A DNA stretch of 64,000 nt. It comes from Micromonospora ferruginea. GTDB lineage: Bacteria > Actinomycetota > Actinomycetes > Mycobacteriales > Micromonosporaceae. The stretch covers positions 1,174,001 to 1,238,000 of the forward strand of contig NZ_CP059322.2 in NCBI RefSeq assembly GCF_013694245.2, in the 5' to 3' direction. The translations under genes were made by a program, and so were the position numbers. The notes beneath the pieces were generated by a model. It saw nothing but the letters and a program-made list of their open reading frames with translations, was not told where the DNA came from and made no database searches. Below are positions 16,279 to 24,038 of the stretch, one piece after another; positions within the stretch are counted from its first letter, which is position 1, and every line of letters starts with the position of its first letter.

Positions 16279-19068
16279 GTGCTACTCGGGCGGTTCGCGG
16301 TCGTCTTCGAGCCGGGCGATCCGCCCCGGGCCGGCACGGTGAGCTTCTACGACCCGACCGGCGACGCGGTGCCGGACGAGTTCGACGAGCTGGGCGAGGT
16401 CCGCGAGCTGGAGCTGGCCCTGCCCCTCGACGGGCCGGTCGCCGCGTGGCAGGTGCAGGTCTGCGCCATGCCGGTCGCCGACGCGGTGCGGCATCTCGTC
16501 GCGCTGCGCGACGAGACGGACGTGACGCCCGCCGCGGCGTTCTGGTCGGCCGTCGCGGTCACCGGCCTGCACCTGGTCGCGCGCGGCCGGCTGCTGCCCG
16601 GCGTCACCCCGGACGGGCACGACGCCTGGCGGGTCGGCCCGTTCGACGTCGCCGACGTGCAGCGCATCCGCGCGCTCGCCGCGGCGATGCCGGCCGAGGC
16701 CCGCGCCGTGCCCGTCGACCCGTTCGCCGAGACCATCGTGCTGCCCGACGCCGAGGACCTGGTCCGGGCGTTCCTGGACGCGGTGGCCGACACGCTGCCG
16801 CGCATCCCGGCGGCGCCGTGGCTGACCGGCGACGACCGGTTCACCGGCCTGGACCCGGAGCCGGTGGAGGAGCTGCGCGAGTGGGCGCAGGAGGTCTCCG
16901 CCGGCGTGGACACCGGGTTGCGGGTGGCGTTGCGGCTGGAGGGGCGGGGCGACTTCGAGACCACCGGTCTCACCGCCGTGGTCCGCATGCGCAGCCTCGC
17001 CGACCCGACCCTGGTCAGCGACGCGGCGGCGCTGTGGGAGGGCGACGAGCACGGGCTCGGCGAGCAGGCGACGTTCGAGGCCATGCTCGCGGTGCGCCGG
17101 GCCGCGACGGTGTGGCAGCCGCTGGGGCGGCTGCTCGACGAGGCCGCCCCGGTCGAGCTGGAGTTGCTCGACGAGGACCTGATCGACCTCCTCGGCGGCG
17201 CCGAGCGGCGGCTCGCCGGGGCCGGCATCGACGTCGAGTGGCCGCCGCAGATCTCCCGCGAGCTCAACGCCCGCGTTCTGATCGGCTCGCCACCGGAACA
17301 GCCGGCGGATCCGGCCGGTTTCTTCCGCTCGGCGGCGCTGCTGCCGCAGAGCTGGCAGCTCACGTTCGCCGGTGAGGCGCTCACCGACGCGGAGATGGAC
17401 CTGGTCGCCAAGTCCCGGCCCATCGTCGCGCTGCGCGGGCAGTGGGTGGCGGTCGAGCCGGAGCTGGCGCGCAAGGCCCGGGAGCGGCAGCTCCGCCCGC
17501 TCAAGGCGTACGACGCGCTGGCCGCGACGCTGATCGCCAGCACGGAGGTGGACGACGAGCGCGTCGAGGTGGTGGCCGACGGCTGGCTCGGCGCGCTGCG
17601 CGAGCGGATCGCCGAGCCGGACGGCGGCCCCGAGCCGCTGGCCCCGCCGACCGGGCTGGACGGCACGCTGCGCGAGTACCAGTTGCGCGGGCTGCGCTGG
17701 CTGGACCGGATGACCTCGCTCGGCTTCGGCGGCTGCCTCGCCGACGACATGGGTCTGGGCAAGACGATCACGGTCATCTCGCTGCACCTGCGCCGCCGTG
17801 CCGATCCGGCGCTCGCCGGGCCGACGCTCGTGGTCTGCCCGGCCTCGGTGCTGGGCAACTGGGAACGCGAGATCCGGCGGTTCGCCCCGGACGTGCCGGT
17901 CCGCCGGTTCCACGGGGCCGCCCGCTCGCTCGACGGACTCGCCGACGGGTTCGTGCTGACCAGCTACGGCACCATGCGCCTGGACGCCGCGGTGCTGGGG
18001 GGGCAGCGGTGGGGGATGGTGGTGGCGGACGAGGCGCAGTACGTCAAGAACCGGCTCAGCGGCACCGCGAAGGCGTTGCGCGAGATCCCGGCCGGCGCCC
18101 GACTCGCGCTCACCGGCACGCCGGTGGAGAACAACCTCTCCGAGCTGTGGACCATCCTCGACTGGACCACGCCCGGGCTGCTGGACAAGGTCGGCACGTT
18201 CCGGGCCCGGTGGGCCCGGCCGATCGAGGTGGACCGGGACACATCGGGCGTGGACCGGCTCGCCCGCCTGGTCCGGCCCTTCCTGCTGCGCCGCCGCAAG
18301 TCCGACCCGGGCATCGCGCCGGAGCTGCCGCCGAAGACGGTCACCGACCACCTGATCTCGCTCACCGACGAGCAGGCGACGCTCTACCGGCGGGTCGTCG
18401 ACGAGGTGATGGGTGAGATCCGCACCAGCCCGACCAGCATCGCCCGGCGCGGTCTGGTGCTGAAGCTCCTCGTCGGCCTGAAGCAGGTGTGCAACCACCC
18501 GGCGCACTACCTCAAGGAGCCGCACGGCAAGCTCTCCGGCCGTTCGGAGAAGTTGCAGCGCCTCGACGACCTGCTGGAGACCATCCTCGCCGAGGACGGC
18601 GGCGCCCTGGTCTTCACCCAGTACGTGCAGATGGCCCGGCTGCTGGAGCGGCACCTGGCCGAGCGGGGCGTGCCGGCGCAACTGCTGCACGGCGGCACGC
18701 CGGTGCCGCAGCGCGAGGAGATGGTCCGCCGGTTCCAGGCCGGCGCGGTGCCGGTGTTCCTGCTGTCGCTCAAGGCGGCCGGCACCGGCCTCAACCTGAC
18801 CCGCGCCGACCACGTCATCCACTACGACAGGTGGTGGAACCCGGCGGTGGAGGAGCAGGCCACCGACCGGGCGTACCGGATCGGCCAGACCAAGCCGGTG
18901 CAGGTGCACCGGCTGATCGCCCAGGGCACCCTGGAGGACCGGATCGCCGCGCTGCTGGAGTCCAAGCGGGAGCTGGCCGACGCCGTGCTCAGCGGCGGCG
19001 AGACCGCCCTGACCGAACTGTCCGACGCCGAGCTGTTCCGGCTCGTGCAGCTTCGTGAGGAGGGATGA
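16279..19068 (+). CDS. SNF2-family DNA-dependent ATPase/helicase
   Basis: A 929-residue protein. The first 450 residues form the bacterial SNF2-associated region. The ATPase has G-L-G-K-T at 492-496, D-E-A-Q at 584-587, L-T-G-T-P-V-E-N-N (motif III), V-F-T-Q-Y and G-T-G-L-N-L, and R-A-Y-R-I-G-Q as motif VI. Such proteins remodel DNA-protein complexes. GTG 16279 follows GGGAGGTATCAG. The last bases overlap the SWIM-protein gene (ATGA), the recurrent genomic partner of this subfamily. It sits inside the deoxysugar genes but with its own promoter, so it is probably housekeeping, repair or defence rather than biosynthetic. Confidence 0.92.
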   Translation: MLLGRFAVVFEPGDPPRAGTVSFYDPTGDAVPDEFDELGEVRELELALPLDGPVAAWQVQVCAMPVADAVRHLVALRDETDVTPAAAFWSAVAVTGLHLVARGRLLPGVTPDGHDAWRVGPFDVADVQRIRALAAAMPAEARAVPVDPFAETIVLPDAEDLVRAFLDAVADTLPRIPAAPWLTGDDRFTGLDPEPVEELREWAQEVSAGVDTGLRVALRLEGRGDFETTGLTAVVRMRSLADPTLVSDAAALWEGDEHGLGEQATFEAMLAVRRAATVWQPLGRLLDEAAPVELELLDEDLIDLLGGAERRLAGAGIDVEWPPQISRELNARVLIGSPPEQPADPAGFFRSAALLPQSWQLTFAGEALTDAEMDLVAKSRPIVALRGQWVAVEPELARKARERQLRPLKAYDALAATLIASTEVDDERVEVVADGWLGALRERIAEPDGGPEPLAPPTGLDGTLREYQLRGLRWLDRMTSLGFGGCLADDMGLGKTITVISLHLRRRADPALAGPTLVVCPASVLGNWEREIRRFAPDVPVRRFHGAARSLDGLADGFVLTSYGTMRLDAAVLGGQRWGMVVADEAQYVKNRLSGTAKALREIPAGARLALTGTPVENNLSELWTILDWTTPGLLDKVGTFRARWARPIEVDRDTSGVDRLARLVRPFLLRRRKSDPGIAPELPPKTVTDHLISLTDEQATLYRRVVDEVMGEIRTSPTSIARRGLVLKLLVGLKQVCNHPAHYLKEPHGKLSGRSEKLQRLDDLLETILAEDGGALVFTQYVQMARLLERHLAERGVPAQLLHGGTPVPQREEMVRRFQAGAVPVFLLSLKAAGTGLNLTRADHVIHYDRWWNPAVEEQATDRAYRIGQTKPVQVHRLIAQGTLEDRIAALLESKRELADAVLSGGETALTELSDAELFRLVQLREEG

Positions 19069-20366
19069 GCGACGTGGACTTCGACTTCGAGTTCGACGAC
19101 GAGGCGGACGACGAGGCGGCCGAACCGGTCGAGGACGACGGGCGGGCCCGCAGTTTCCCGGCGTTCGGGCCGGGCCGGCGGATCGGCAAGAAGTTCGCCG
19201 ACACCTGGTGGGGCAACGCCTGGATCGAGTCGATGGAGCACACCGCGCTCGACCCGGAACAGCTCAAGAAGGGCCGGCGGTACGCGTTCGCCGGCCAGGT
19301 CGGCTCGATCACGGTGAGCCCCGGGCGGATCTCCGCGCCGGTGCACGACGGCGACCAGTACACCCCGCACGACACCGTGGTCCGGATCGGGACGCTCTCC
19401 GACGCGGAGTGGGACCGCCTGCTGGACAAGGTGGCCGCCAAGGCCGGGCACATCGCCGCGCTGCTCGACCGGGACATGCCGCACGACCTGGTGCAGACCG
19501 CCGACGACGCCGGGGTGCGGTTGCTGCCCGGCTACGGCGACCTGGAGCCGGCGTGCGACTGCCCGTCCTGGGACCATCCCTGCCGGCACGCCGCCGCCCT
19601 GTCCTACCAGGCGTCCTGGCTGCTCGACCGGGACCCGTTCGTGCTGCTGCTGATGCGCGGGCGGGCCGAGCCGGAGCTGATCGAGGAGCTGCGCGCGCGC
19701 AACACCGGCCGCGCCGCCGCGGCCGAGGAGGAGGACGCCGTCGGCGACCGGGCCGAGGAGGCGTACGCGGCCGTCCCGGCCGAGCTGCCCGGGCCGCCGC
19801 CGTCGGTGCGCGGTGAGCCGATGGCGCTCACGCCGCTGCTGGCCGCGCACGACGCGCCCGGCCTGGACGCCGAGGCGCTGGGGGTGCTCGCCGCGGACGC
19901 CGCGTCCCGGGCCCGGGACCTGCTCACCGCGACCGCGGCCGAGGTGCTCGCCCCCGAGCCCGACGCCTGGCAGGACGCGGTGCGACTGGCGTCGCGGATG
20001 CCGCGCTCGCGGGCCGCGCGCCGCCTCGGCGAGGCCAGCGGCCGGGCCGACGACCTGCCCCGGGCGATCAAGGCGTGGGAGTACGCCGGCGCCGCCGGCC
20101 TGGACGTGGTCGACGCGGTGTTCGGCCCGCCGAAGGAACTGGTGTCCCGGGCCACCGAGGCGCTGCGCGAGGCCGCGGGCATCGGTGGCGCCACGCCGGA
20201 GGTGAAGAACTGGCGTAACCGCTGGACCGTGGGCCGGGACGTGCAGGTGCGCTACGGACGCGACGGTCGCTGGTATCCGTTCCGCAGGCGGTCGGGCCAG
20301 TGGTGGCCGGCGGGCCCGCCCGGCCCGGAGCCGGCCGACGCGCTGCTGGATCTGGCGAAGGACTGA
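19065..20366 (+). CDS. SWIM zinc-finger protein
   Basis: A 433-residue partner of the SNF2 ATPase. It has an acidic N-terminus (about 1-27), the W-W-G-N-A-W block, and the SWIM motif C164-x-C166-x6-C173-x-H175 (C-D-C-P-S-W-D-H-P-C-R-H). The second half is Ala-rich and helical and ends in a small Tyr/Trp-rich segment (W-Y-P-F, Q-W-W-P). SWIM domains bind DNA or protein. Coupled translation with the helicase through ATGA suggests a stoichiometric complex. Family membership is certain; the process served is unknown. Confidence 0.88.
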   Translation: MSDVDFDFEFDDEADDEAAEPVEDDGRARSFPAFGPGRRIGKKFADTWWGNAWIESMEHTALDPEQLKKGRRYAFAGQVGSITVSPGRISAPVHDGDQYTPHDTVVRIGTLSDAEWDRLLDKVAAKAGHIAALLDRDMPHDLVQTADDAGVRLLPGYGDLEPACDCPSWDHPCRHAAALSYQASWLLDRDPFVLLLMRGRAEPELIEELRARNTGRAAAAEEEDAVGDRAEEAYAAVPAELPGPPPSVRGEPMALTPLLAAHDAPGLDAEALGVLAADAASRARDLLTATAAEVLAPEPDAWQDAVRLASRMPRSRAARRLGEASGRADDLPRAIKAWEYAGAAGLDVVDAVFGPPKELVSRATEALREAAGIGGATPEVKNWRNRWTVGRDVQVRYGRDGRWYPFRRRSGQWWPAGPPGPEPADALLDLAKD

Positions 20367-20375
20367 GCCGCGGAC

Positions 20376-20415
20376 CGGTGGCCGGCCGGCGGGGTCCCGC
20401 CCCGGCCGGCCACCG
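20376..20415. terminator. 14-bp GC hairpin between convergent genes
   Basis: CGGTGGCCGGCCGG (20376-20389) pairs exactly with 20402-20415, and the loop contains a further CGGG/CCCG pairing. It lies between the SWIM gene stop and the convergent ketoreductase stop. Confidence 0.6.
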
Positions 20416-20430
20416 CCGGAGCGTCGGCGC

Positions 20431-21414
20431 TCAGCGCTGCGGTCCGGCCCGCCGGCCGGCGGCGCGGATCGCGTCCAGCAGGGCGAGCCCGGCGAGGGTC
20501 CGCGCGCCGTGCGCGGCCGATTCCGCGTCGCCGCGCACGGCGGCCAGGAAGGCGTCCAGGGCGCCCCGGAAGTGGTCCTCCGCGGGCAGCGTGCGTAGCT
20601 CCACCCGGTCCTGCCGGTGCAGCCGCAGCACCGGCTGCCAGCCGGCCGCCGGGGTGAACGCCCGCTCCAGCACCAGCCGGCCCCGTTCGCCCCACAACTC
20701 GTAGCGGGAGCGGTAGGCGTGCGTGAAGCCGTACGTCAGGTGCGCGTCGACGCCGGCCGCGTCCCGCAGCAGCGCCGCGCCGCCCACCTCCACGTCGTAG
20801 CGTGGGTCGGTGCGCCGCGTGGCGCCGACCACCTCCAGCGGGGCGCGCAGGTGCAGCAGCGCGGCGTGCGCCGGGTAGTAGCCCACGTCGAGCAGCGCGC
20901 CGCCGCCGAGGTCGGACCGGTGCCGGATGTCGCCGGCCGGCAGCGGTGGCACCGCCATCGCCGCGCCGAGCACCCGCAGGTCGCCGATCGCCCCGTCGGC
21001 GAGCAGTTCGGCCGCGACCCGGTGCTGTCCGTGGTGGACGAACATCCGGTTCTCCATCACCACCCGACCGGCCCGCCGGGCCGCCGCCAGCACCGCCGCG
21101 CCCTCGGCGGCGTCCACGGCCAGCGGCTTCTCCACCAGGACGTGCCGGCCGGCGGCCAGCGCGGCCGTCGTCTCGGCCGCGTGCCGGCCGGTCGGCACCG
21201 AGACGTAGACCGCGTCCACGTCGTCGCGCGCCAGCAGCTCGCGGTAGCCGGTGGTCGCCGCCGCGCCGAACCGGGCGGCGAACGCCGCCGCGCGGGCCGG
21301 GTCGCGTGCGGCGACCGCGGTCAACCGGGCCGTCGAGCCGGCCAGCGCCGGCACGAACCGGCGGGCCGCGATGGACGAGCAGCCGATCAGTCCGATGCGG
21401 ATCGCGTCCGTCAC
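20431..21414 (-). CDS. dTDP-3,4-diketo-2,6-dideoxyhexose 3-ketoreductase (Gfo/Idh/MocA family)
   Basis: A 327-residue oxidoreductase. The N-terminal Rossmann motif G-L-I-G-C-S-S-I-A and catalytic E95-K96-P97 in H-V-L-V-E-K-P are the family signature. The G-G-G-A-L-L-D-V-G-Y-Y segment matches sugar 3-ketoreductases (KijD10/TylC1-like). It should reduce C-3 of the unstable product of the 2,3-dehydratase at 12575. It is separated from the other sugar genes by the SNF2-SWIM pair and faces them. ATG at 21414 gives the family length. The stereochemistry of reduction cannot be read from sequence. Confidence 0.85.
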   Translation of the reverse strand: MTDAIRIGLIGCSSIAARRFVPALAGSTARLTAVAARDPARAAAFAARFGAAATTGYRELLARDDVDAVYVSVPTGRHAAETTAALAAGRHVLVEKPLAVDAAEGAAVLAAARRAGRVVMENRMFVHHGQHRVAAELLADGAIGDLRVLGAAMAVPPLPAGDIRHRSDLGGGALLDVGYYPAHAALLHLRAPLEVVGATRRTDPRYDVEVGGAALLRDAAGVDAHLTYGFTHAYRSRYELWGERGRLVLERAFTPAAGWQPVLRLHRQDRVELRTLPAEDHFRGALDAFLAAVRGDAESAAHGARTLAGLALLDAIRAAGRRAGPQR

Positions 21415-21447
21415 GCCAGCCCTCTCCCTCGGTCCCGCCGGCCGGCG

Positions 21448-21474
21448 GGGAGCGCGCGGAACCCGCGCGCTCCC
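21448..21474 (-). terminator. Hairpin between the quinone-oxidoreductase gene and the ketoreductase gene
   Basis: GGGAGCGCGCG (21448-21458) pairs with CGCGCGCTCCC (21464-21474) across a 5-nt loop, directly after the stop of the gene ending at 21485. It may attenuate rather than stop, because the ketoreductase has no other clear promoter. Confidence 0.5.
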
Positions 21475-21484
21475 GGCGTGGCCG

Positions 21485-22528
21485 TCACGGCAGCAGGACC
21501 AGCTTGCCGACCACGCCGCCGTCGATCAGTTCCCGCACCGCGCTGCCGGCCTCCTCGAGCGGGTACCGGCGGGCCACCGTGGGTCGCAGCACGCCGTCGC
21601 GGACCAGCGTGAACAGGCTGGCCAGGTCGTCGCGGAAGCGCGGTCCGGGCTTGACGTAGTACGTGCGCGCCCGCCGGCCGCGGGTCGCGCCGACCAGCCC
21701 GGCCAGGTTCCATCCGATCACCCGGCGCAGCGCCGGCAGGTGCGGCCGGAACCACTGTCCCGGCGGGTAGCCGGCCACCGACGAGTCGTAGGAGACCAGC
21801 GTCCCGCCGGGCGCGAGCAGCGACCAGCCGACGTCGAGGCCGGTGCCGCCGATGTGGTCGAAGACGGCGTCCACGCCCCGGGAGGCCAGTCGCCGCACCT
21901 CGCCGGCCACGTCCCCGCGATAGTCCAGCGGGTCCGCGCCGAGCGCCCGCACCGCGTCGTGCTTGGCGGGCGACGCGGTGCCGATCACCCGGACGCCGTG
22001 CCGCACGGCGAGCTGGGTGAGCAGCGTGCCCACCCCGCCGCCGGCGCCGTGCACCAGCACCGTCGCGCCGGGGCGGACCCGGGCGGAGCGGTGCAGCATC
22101 TGCCAGGCGGTGACGCCGTTGCAGACCAGCGCCACCGCCTCGCCGGCGTCCAGTTCCACCGGTACGCGCGCCAGTGAGGCGGCGCTCACCTCGGCGTACT
22201 CCTGCCAGGCCCCGGTGCGGGGCATCGACACCACCCGGTCGCCGACGTGCCAGCCGGTGACGCCCGGCCCGACCTCGACGATGTGCCCGACGAGGTCGTA
22301 GCCGGGCACGCACGGCGGTTTCGGCGGGAACGGGTGCAGCCCGCGCAGCGTCTGCACCTCGGCGAAGGAGATGCCGGCGGCCTCCACCCGGACGACCACC
22401 CGGCCGCGTCGGGCGGCCGGTCGTGCGGTGGTCTCCAGCCGGAGCTGTTCCGGCTCACCCACGGTGGTCATCACGACCCGACGGTTCGCCGTTCCCGGCG
22501 GGGCCTCGCGGCCCGTGTCCACGTCCAT
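21485..22528 (-). CDS. Zinc-less medium-chain dehydrogenase, quinone oxidoreductase-like
   Basis: A 347-residue MDR protein. The GroES-like half has V-E-A-A-G-I-S-F-A-E and P-G-Y-D-L-V-G. The Rossmann half has V-H-G-A-G-G-G-V-G-T-L-L, the A-x-x-G-x-x-G-type NADPH loop. The catalytic-zinc Cys/His set is absent, as in quinone or enone reductases. ATG at 22528 lies 2 nt after the stop of the SnoaL-like gene (22531), so the two are translated together. An NADPH-dependent enone or quinone reduction in tailoring is likely. Confidence 0.82.
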   Translation of the reverse strand: MDVDTGREAPPGTANRRVVMTTVGEPEQLRLETTARPAARRGRVVVRVEAAGISFAEVQTLRGLHPFPPKPPCVPGYDLVGHIVEVGPGVTGWHVGDRVVSMPRTGAWQEYAEVSAASLARVPVELDAGEAVALVCNGVTAWQMLHRSARVRPGATVLVHGAGGGVGTLLTQLAVRHGVRVIGTASPAKHDAVRALGADPLDYRGDVAGEVRRLASRGVDAVFDHIGGTGLDVGWSLLAPGGTLVSYDSSVAGYPPGQWFRPHLPALRRVIGWNLAGLVGATRGRRARTYYVKPGPRFRDDLASLFTLVRDGVLRPTVARRYPLEEAGSAVRELIDGGVVGKLVLLP

Positions 22529-22530
22529 GC

Positions 22531-22986
22531 TCAGACGTCCGCCGGGACCTTGCCGAGCTCCTTGAGCATCGGCAGGTAGTTCATCACGTCCCAGTGCTCC
22601 ACCACCTTGCCGTCGACGAACCGCAGCTCCTCCACGATGTGCCAGGTGACCTTCTTGTTCGTCGGCGGCAGGTCGCCGAACTGGCCCTTCTGCGTGGCGG
22701 TGATGGTGATCCGCAGCGCGACCCGGTCGTCCTCGGCGAGGATGCTCTTCACGTCCAGGTGCAGGTCGGGGAACGCCTGGAGGCCGCCCTCCATGCGGCG
22801 GATCATCTCGTCGGTGTCGACGACCGCGTCCTCGGAGTAGTGGACGACGTCCGGCGCCCAGTGCTCGATGATGCCGTTGAGCTCCCACCGGTTCCAGGCC
22901 GCCACCATCTGGAGGCAGCGTTCCTTGTTCTCGGCCAGGGTCCGCTCGTCGGTGACGGTCCGGTCGGCGTTCTCGGTCAGGGACAT
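22531..22986 (-). CDS. SnoaL-like polyketide cyclase/ester cyclase family protein
   Basis: A 151-residue NTF2-fold protein with the ester-cyclase signature: C-L-Q-M-V-A-A-W-N-R-W near the N-terminus, H-W-A-P-D-V-V-H, then F-P-D-L-H-L-D-V and a V-D-G-K-V-V-E-H-W-D-V end. It is the third member of this family in the window. GAGGAG before ATG 22986 sets the start. It leads a two-gene operon with the quinone oxidoreductase and is divergent from the NmrA gene at 23120. It could cyclise or isomerise an aromatic polyketide; the exact reaction is not deducible. Confidence 0.8.
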   Translation of the reverse strand: MSLTENADRTVTDERTLAENKERCLQMVAAWNRWELNGIIEHWAPDVVHYSEDAVVDTDEMIRRMEGGLQAFPDLHLDVKSILAEDDRVALRITITATQKGQFGDLPPTNKKVTWHIVEELRFVDGKVVEHWDVMNYLPMLKELGKVPADV

Positions 22987-23029
22987 GTGGCACTCCTCGG
23001 GGCCGGACGGCTTGACGTGTCCACCCTCG

Positions 23030-23064
23030 CGACCTGCCCTCAAGGACCCCTCAAGGGCAGGTCG
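23030..23064. promoter_or_regulatory. Operator-like inverted repeat in the SnoaL/NmrA divergent promoter
   Basis: CGACCTGCCCT (23030-23040) and AGGGCAGGTCG (23054-23064) are exact inverted arms. The direct repeat CCTCAAGG occurs at 23038-23045 and 23049-23056. A TTGACG box lies at 23012-23017. The CCTCAAG element recalls MerR/SoxR-type operators. No MerR gene is in the window, so the regulator is unknown. Confidence 0.5.
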
Positions 23065-23119
23065 TGATGCTCCTGGCATCGCGGGCGCGGCCCGCCGAGG
23101 GAAGGGACGGGTGGAGGCG

Positions 23120-23956
23120 ATGACGATCCTGGTGACCGGGGCGACCGGCCATGTGGGCCGGCACGTGCTCACGGAGTTGCTGGCCGAGGGGCACGCGGTG
23201 CGGGCGATGACCCGCGAGCCGGACCGGGCCGTGTTTCCGGACGGGGTGGAGGTGGTCCGGGGTGACCTGGCCGAGCCGGCCGGCCTCACCGACGCGTTGC
23301 GCGGGGTCCGGCGGATGTACCTGTTCCCGGTGCCGGACACCGCGGCGGAGGTGGCCCGCCGGGCGGCCGAGGCGGGCGTGGAGCACGTGGTGGTGCTCTC
23401 GTCGACCTCCGCGGCCGACGCCGGCAACTTCAGCGGCGTCTACCACCGCACGGTGGAGCGGGCGGTGGAGGAGAGCGGCGTGGACTGGACGTTCGTGCGG
23501 CCGGACGAGTTCGCCACCAACCTGCTGTGGAAGTGGGGGCACTCGATCCGGACCGAGGGCGTGGTCCGGGGCCCGTACCCGCAGGCCCGGCGCGCGTTGA
23601 TCCACGAGGTGGACATCGCGGCGGTGGTGGCGCTCGCGCTGACCACCGACGGTCACGCCGGTCAGGTGTACGACCTGACCGGGCCGGAGGCGTTGGACCA
23701 GCGCACCCAGGTGGCGCAGCTCGCGGCCGCGACCGGGCGACCGATCCGCTTCGAGGAGGTGAGCCCGGCGGCGGCGCGCGCGGAGCTGACCGCGTTCATG
23801 CCGGAGGTGGTGGTCGACATGGTGCTGGGCTACCTCGCCGACTCGGTGGACCGGCCGCCGGTGGTGTCGCCGACGGTGGAGAAGCTCACCGGGCGGCCGG
23901 GGACGCCGTTCGCCCGCTGGGCGAGCGACCACGCCGACGCGTTCCGGCCGGCCTGA
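23120..23956 (+). CDS. NmrA-type NAD(P)-binding reductase
   Basis: A 278-residue protein, clearly related to the one at 290-1132 ([16 protein letters not shown] start; D-L-T-G-P-E-A versus E-V-T-G-P-E-V later). The T-G-A-T-G-x-V-G cofactor loop lies at residues 5-12 and S-S-T-S-A in the middle. GTGGAGGCG before ATG 23120 supports the start; the frame is open for 250 nt upstream across the divergent promoter. A ketone or quinone reductase role in tailoring is likely. It ends at a 17-bp hairpin. Confidence 0.8.
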   Translation: MTILVTGATGHVGRHVLTELLAEGHAVRAMTREPDRAVFPDGVEVVRGDLAEPAGLTDALRGVRRMYLFPVPDTAAEVARRAAEAGVEHVVVLSSTSAADAGNFSGVYHRTVERAVEESGVDWTFVRPDEFATNLLWKWGHSIRTEGVVRGPYPQARRALIHEVDIAAVVALALTTDGHAGQVYDLTGPEALDQRTQVAQLAAATGRPIRFEEVSPAAARAELTAFMPEVVVDMVLGYLADSVDRPPVVSPTVEKLTGRPGTPFARWASDHADAFRPA

Positions 23957-23961
23957 CCGGT

Positions 23962-24005
23962 GCGTACGGGCCGGCCGGCGTTCGTCGCCCGGCCGGCCCG
24001 TACGC
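23962..24005 (+). terminator. 17-bp perfect hairpin after the NmrA gene
   Basis: Arms 23962-23978 and 23989-24005 are fully complementary with a 10-nt loop. The right arm ends 2 nt before the TACGGTATG operator core of the next gene. Confidence 0.65.
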
Positions 24006-24020
24006 GATACGGTATGCGCC
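24003..24020 (+). promoter_or_regulatory. Operator-like TACGGTATG site before the second TetR gene
   Basis: The core at 24008-24016 (TACGGTATG) matches those at 3021 and 16202. GGTAGGATGG after it could be a -10 region. It is close enough to the start (24039) for autoregulation. Confidence 0.45.
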
Positions 24021-24038
24021 CGGTAGGATGGGGTCACT

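Noticed and set aside
16279..19068. SNF2 protein as part of a DISARM- or DND-type defence island
   Set aside because: No methyltransferase, PLD or other defence genes are adjacent; only the SWIM partner is present.
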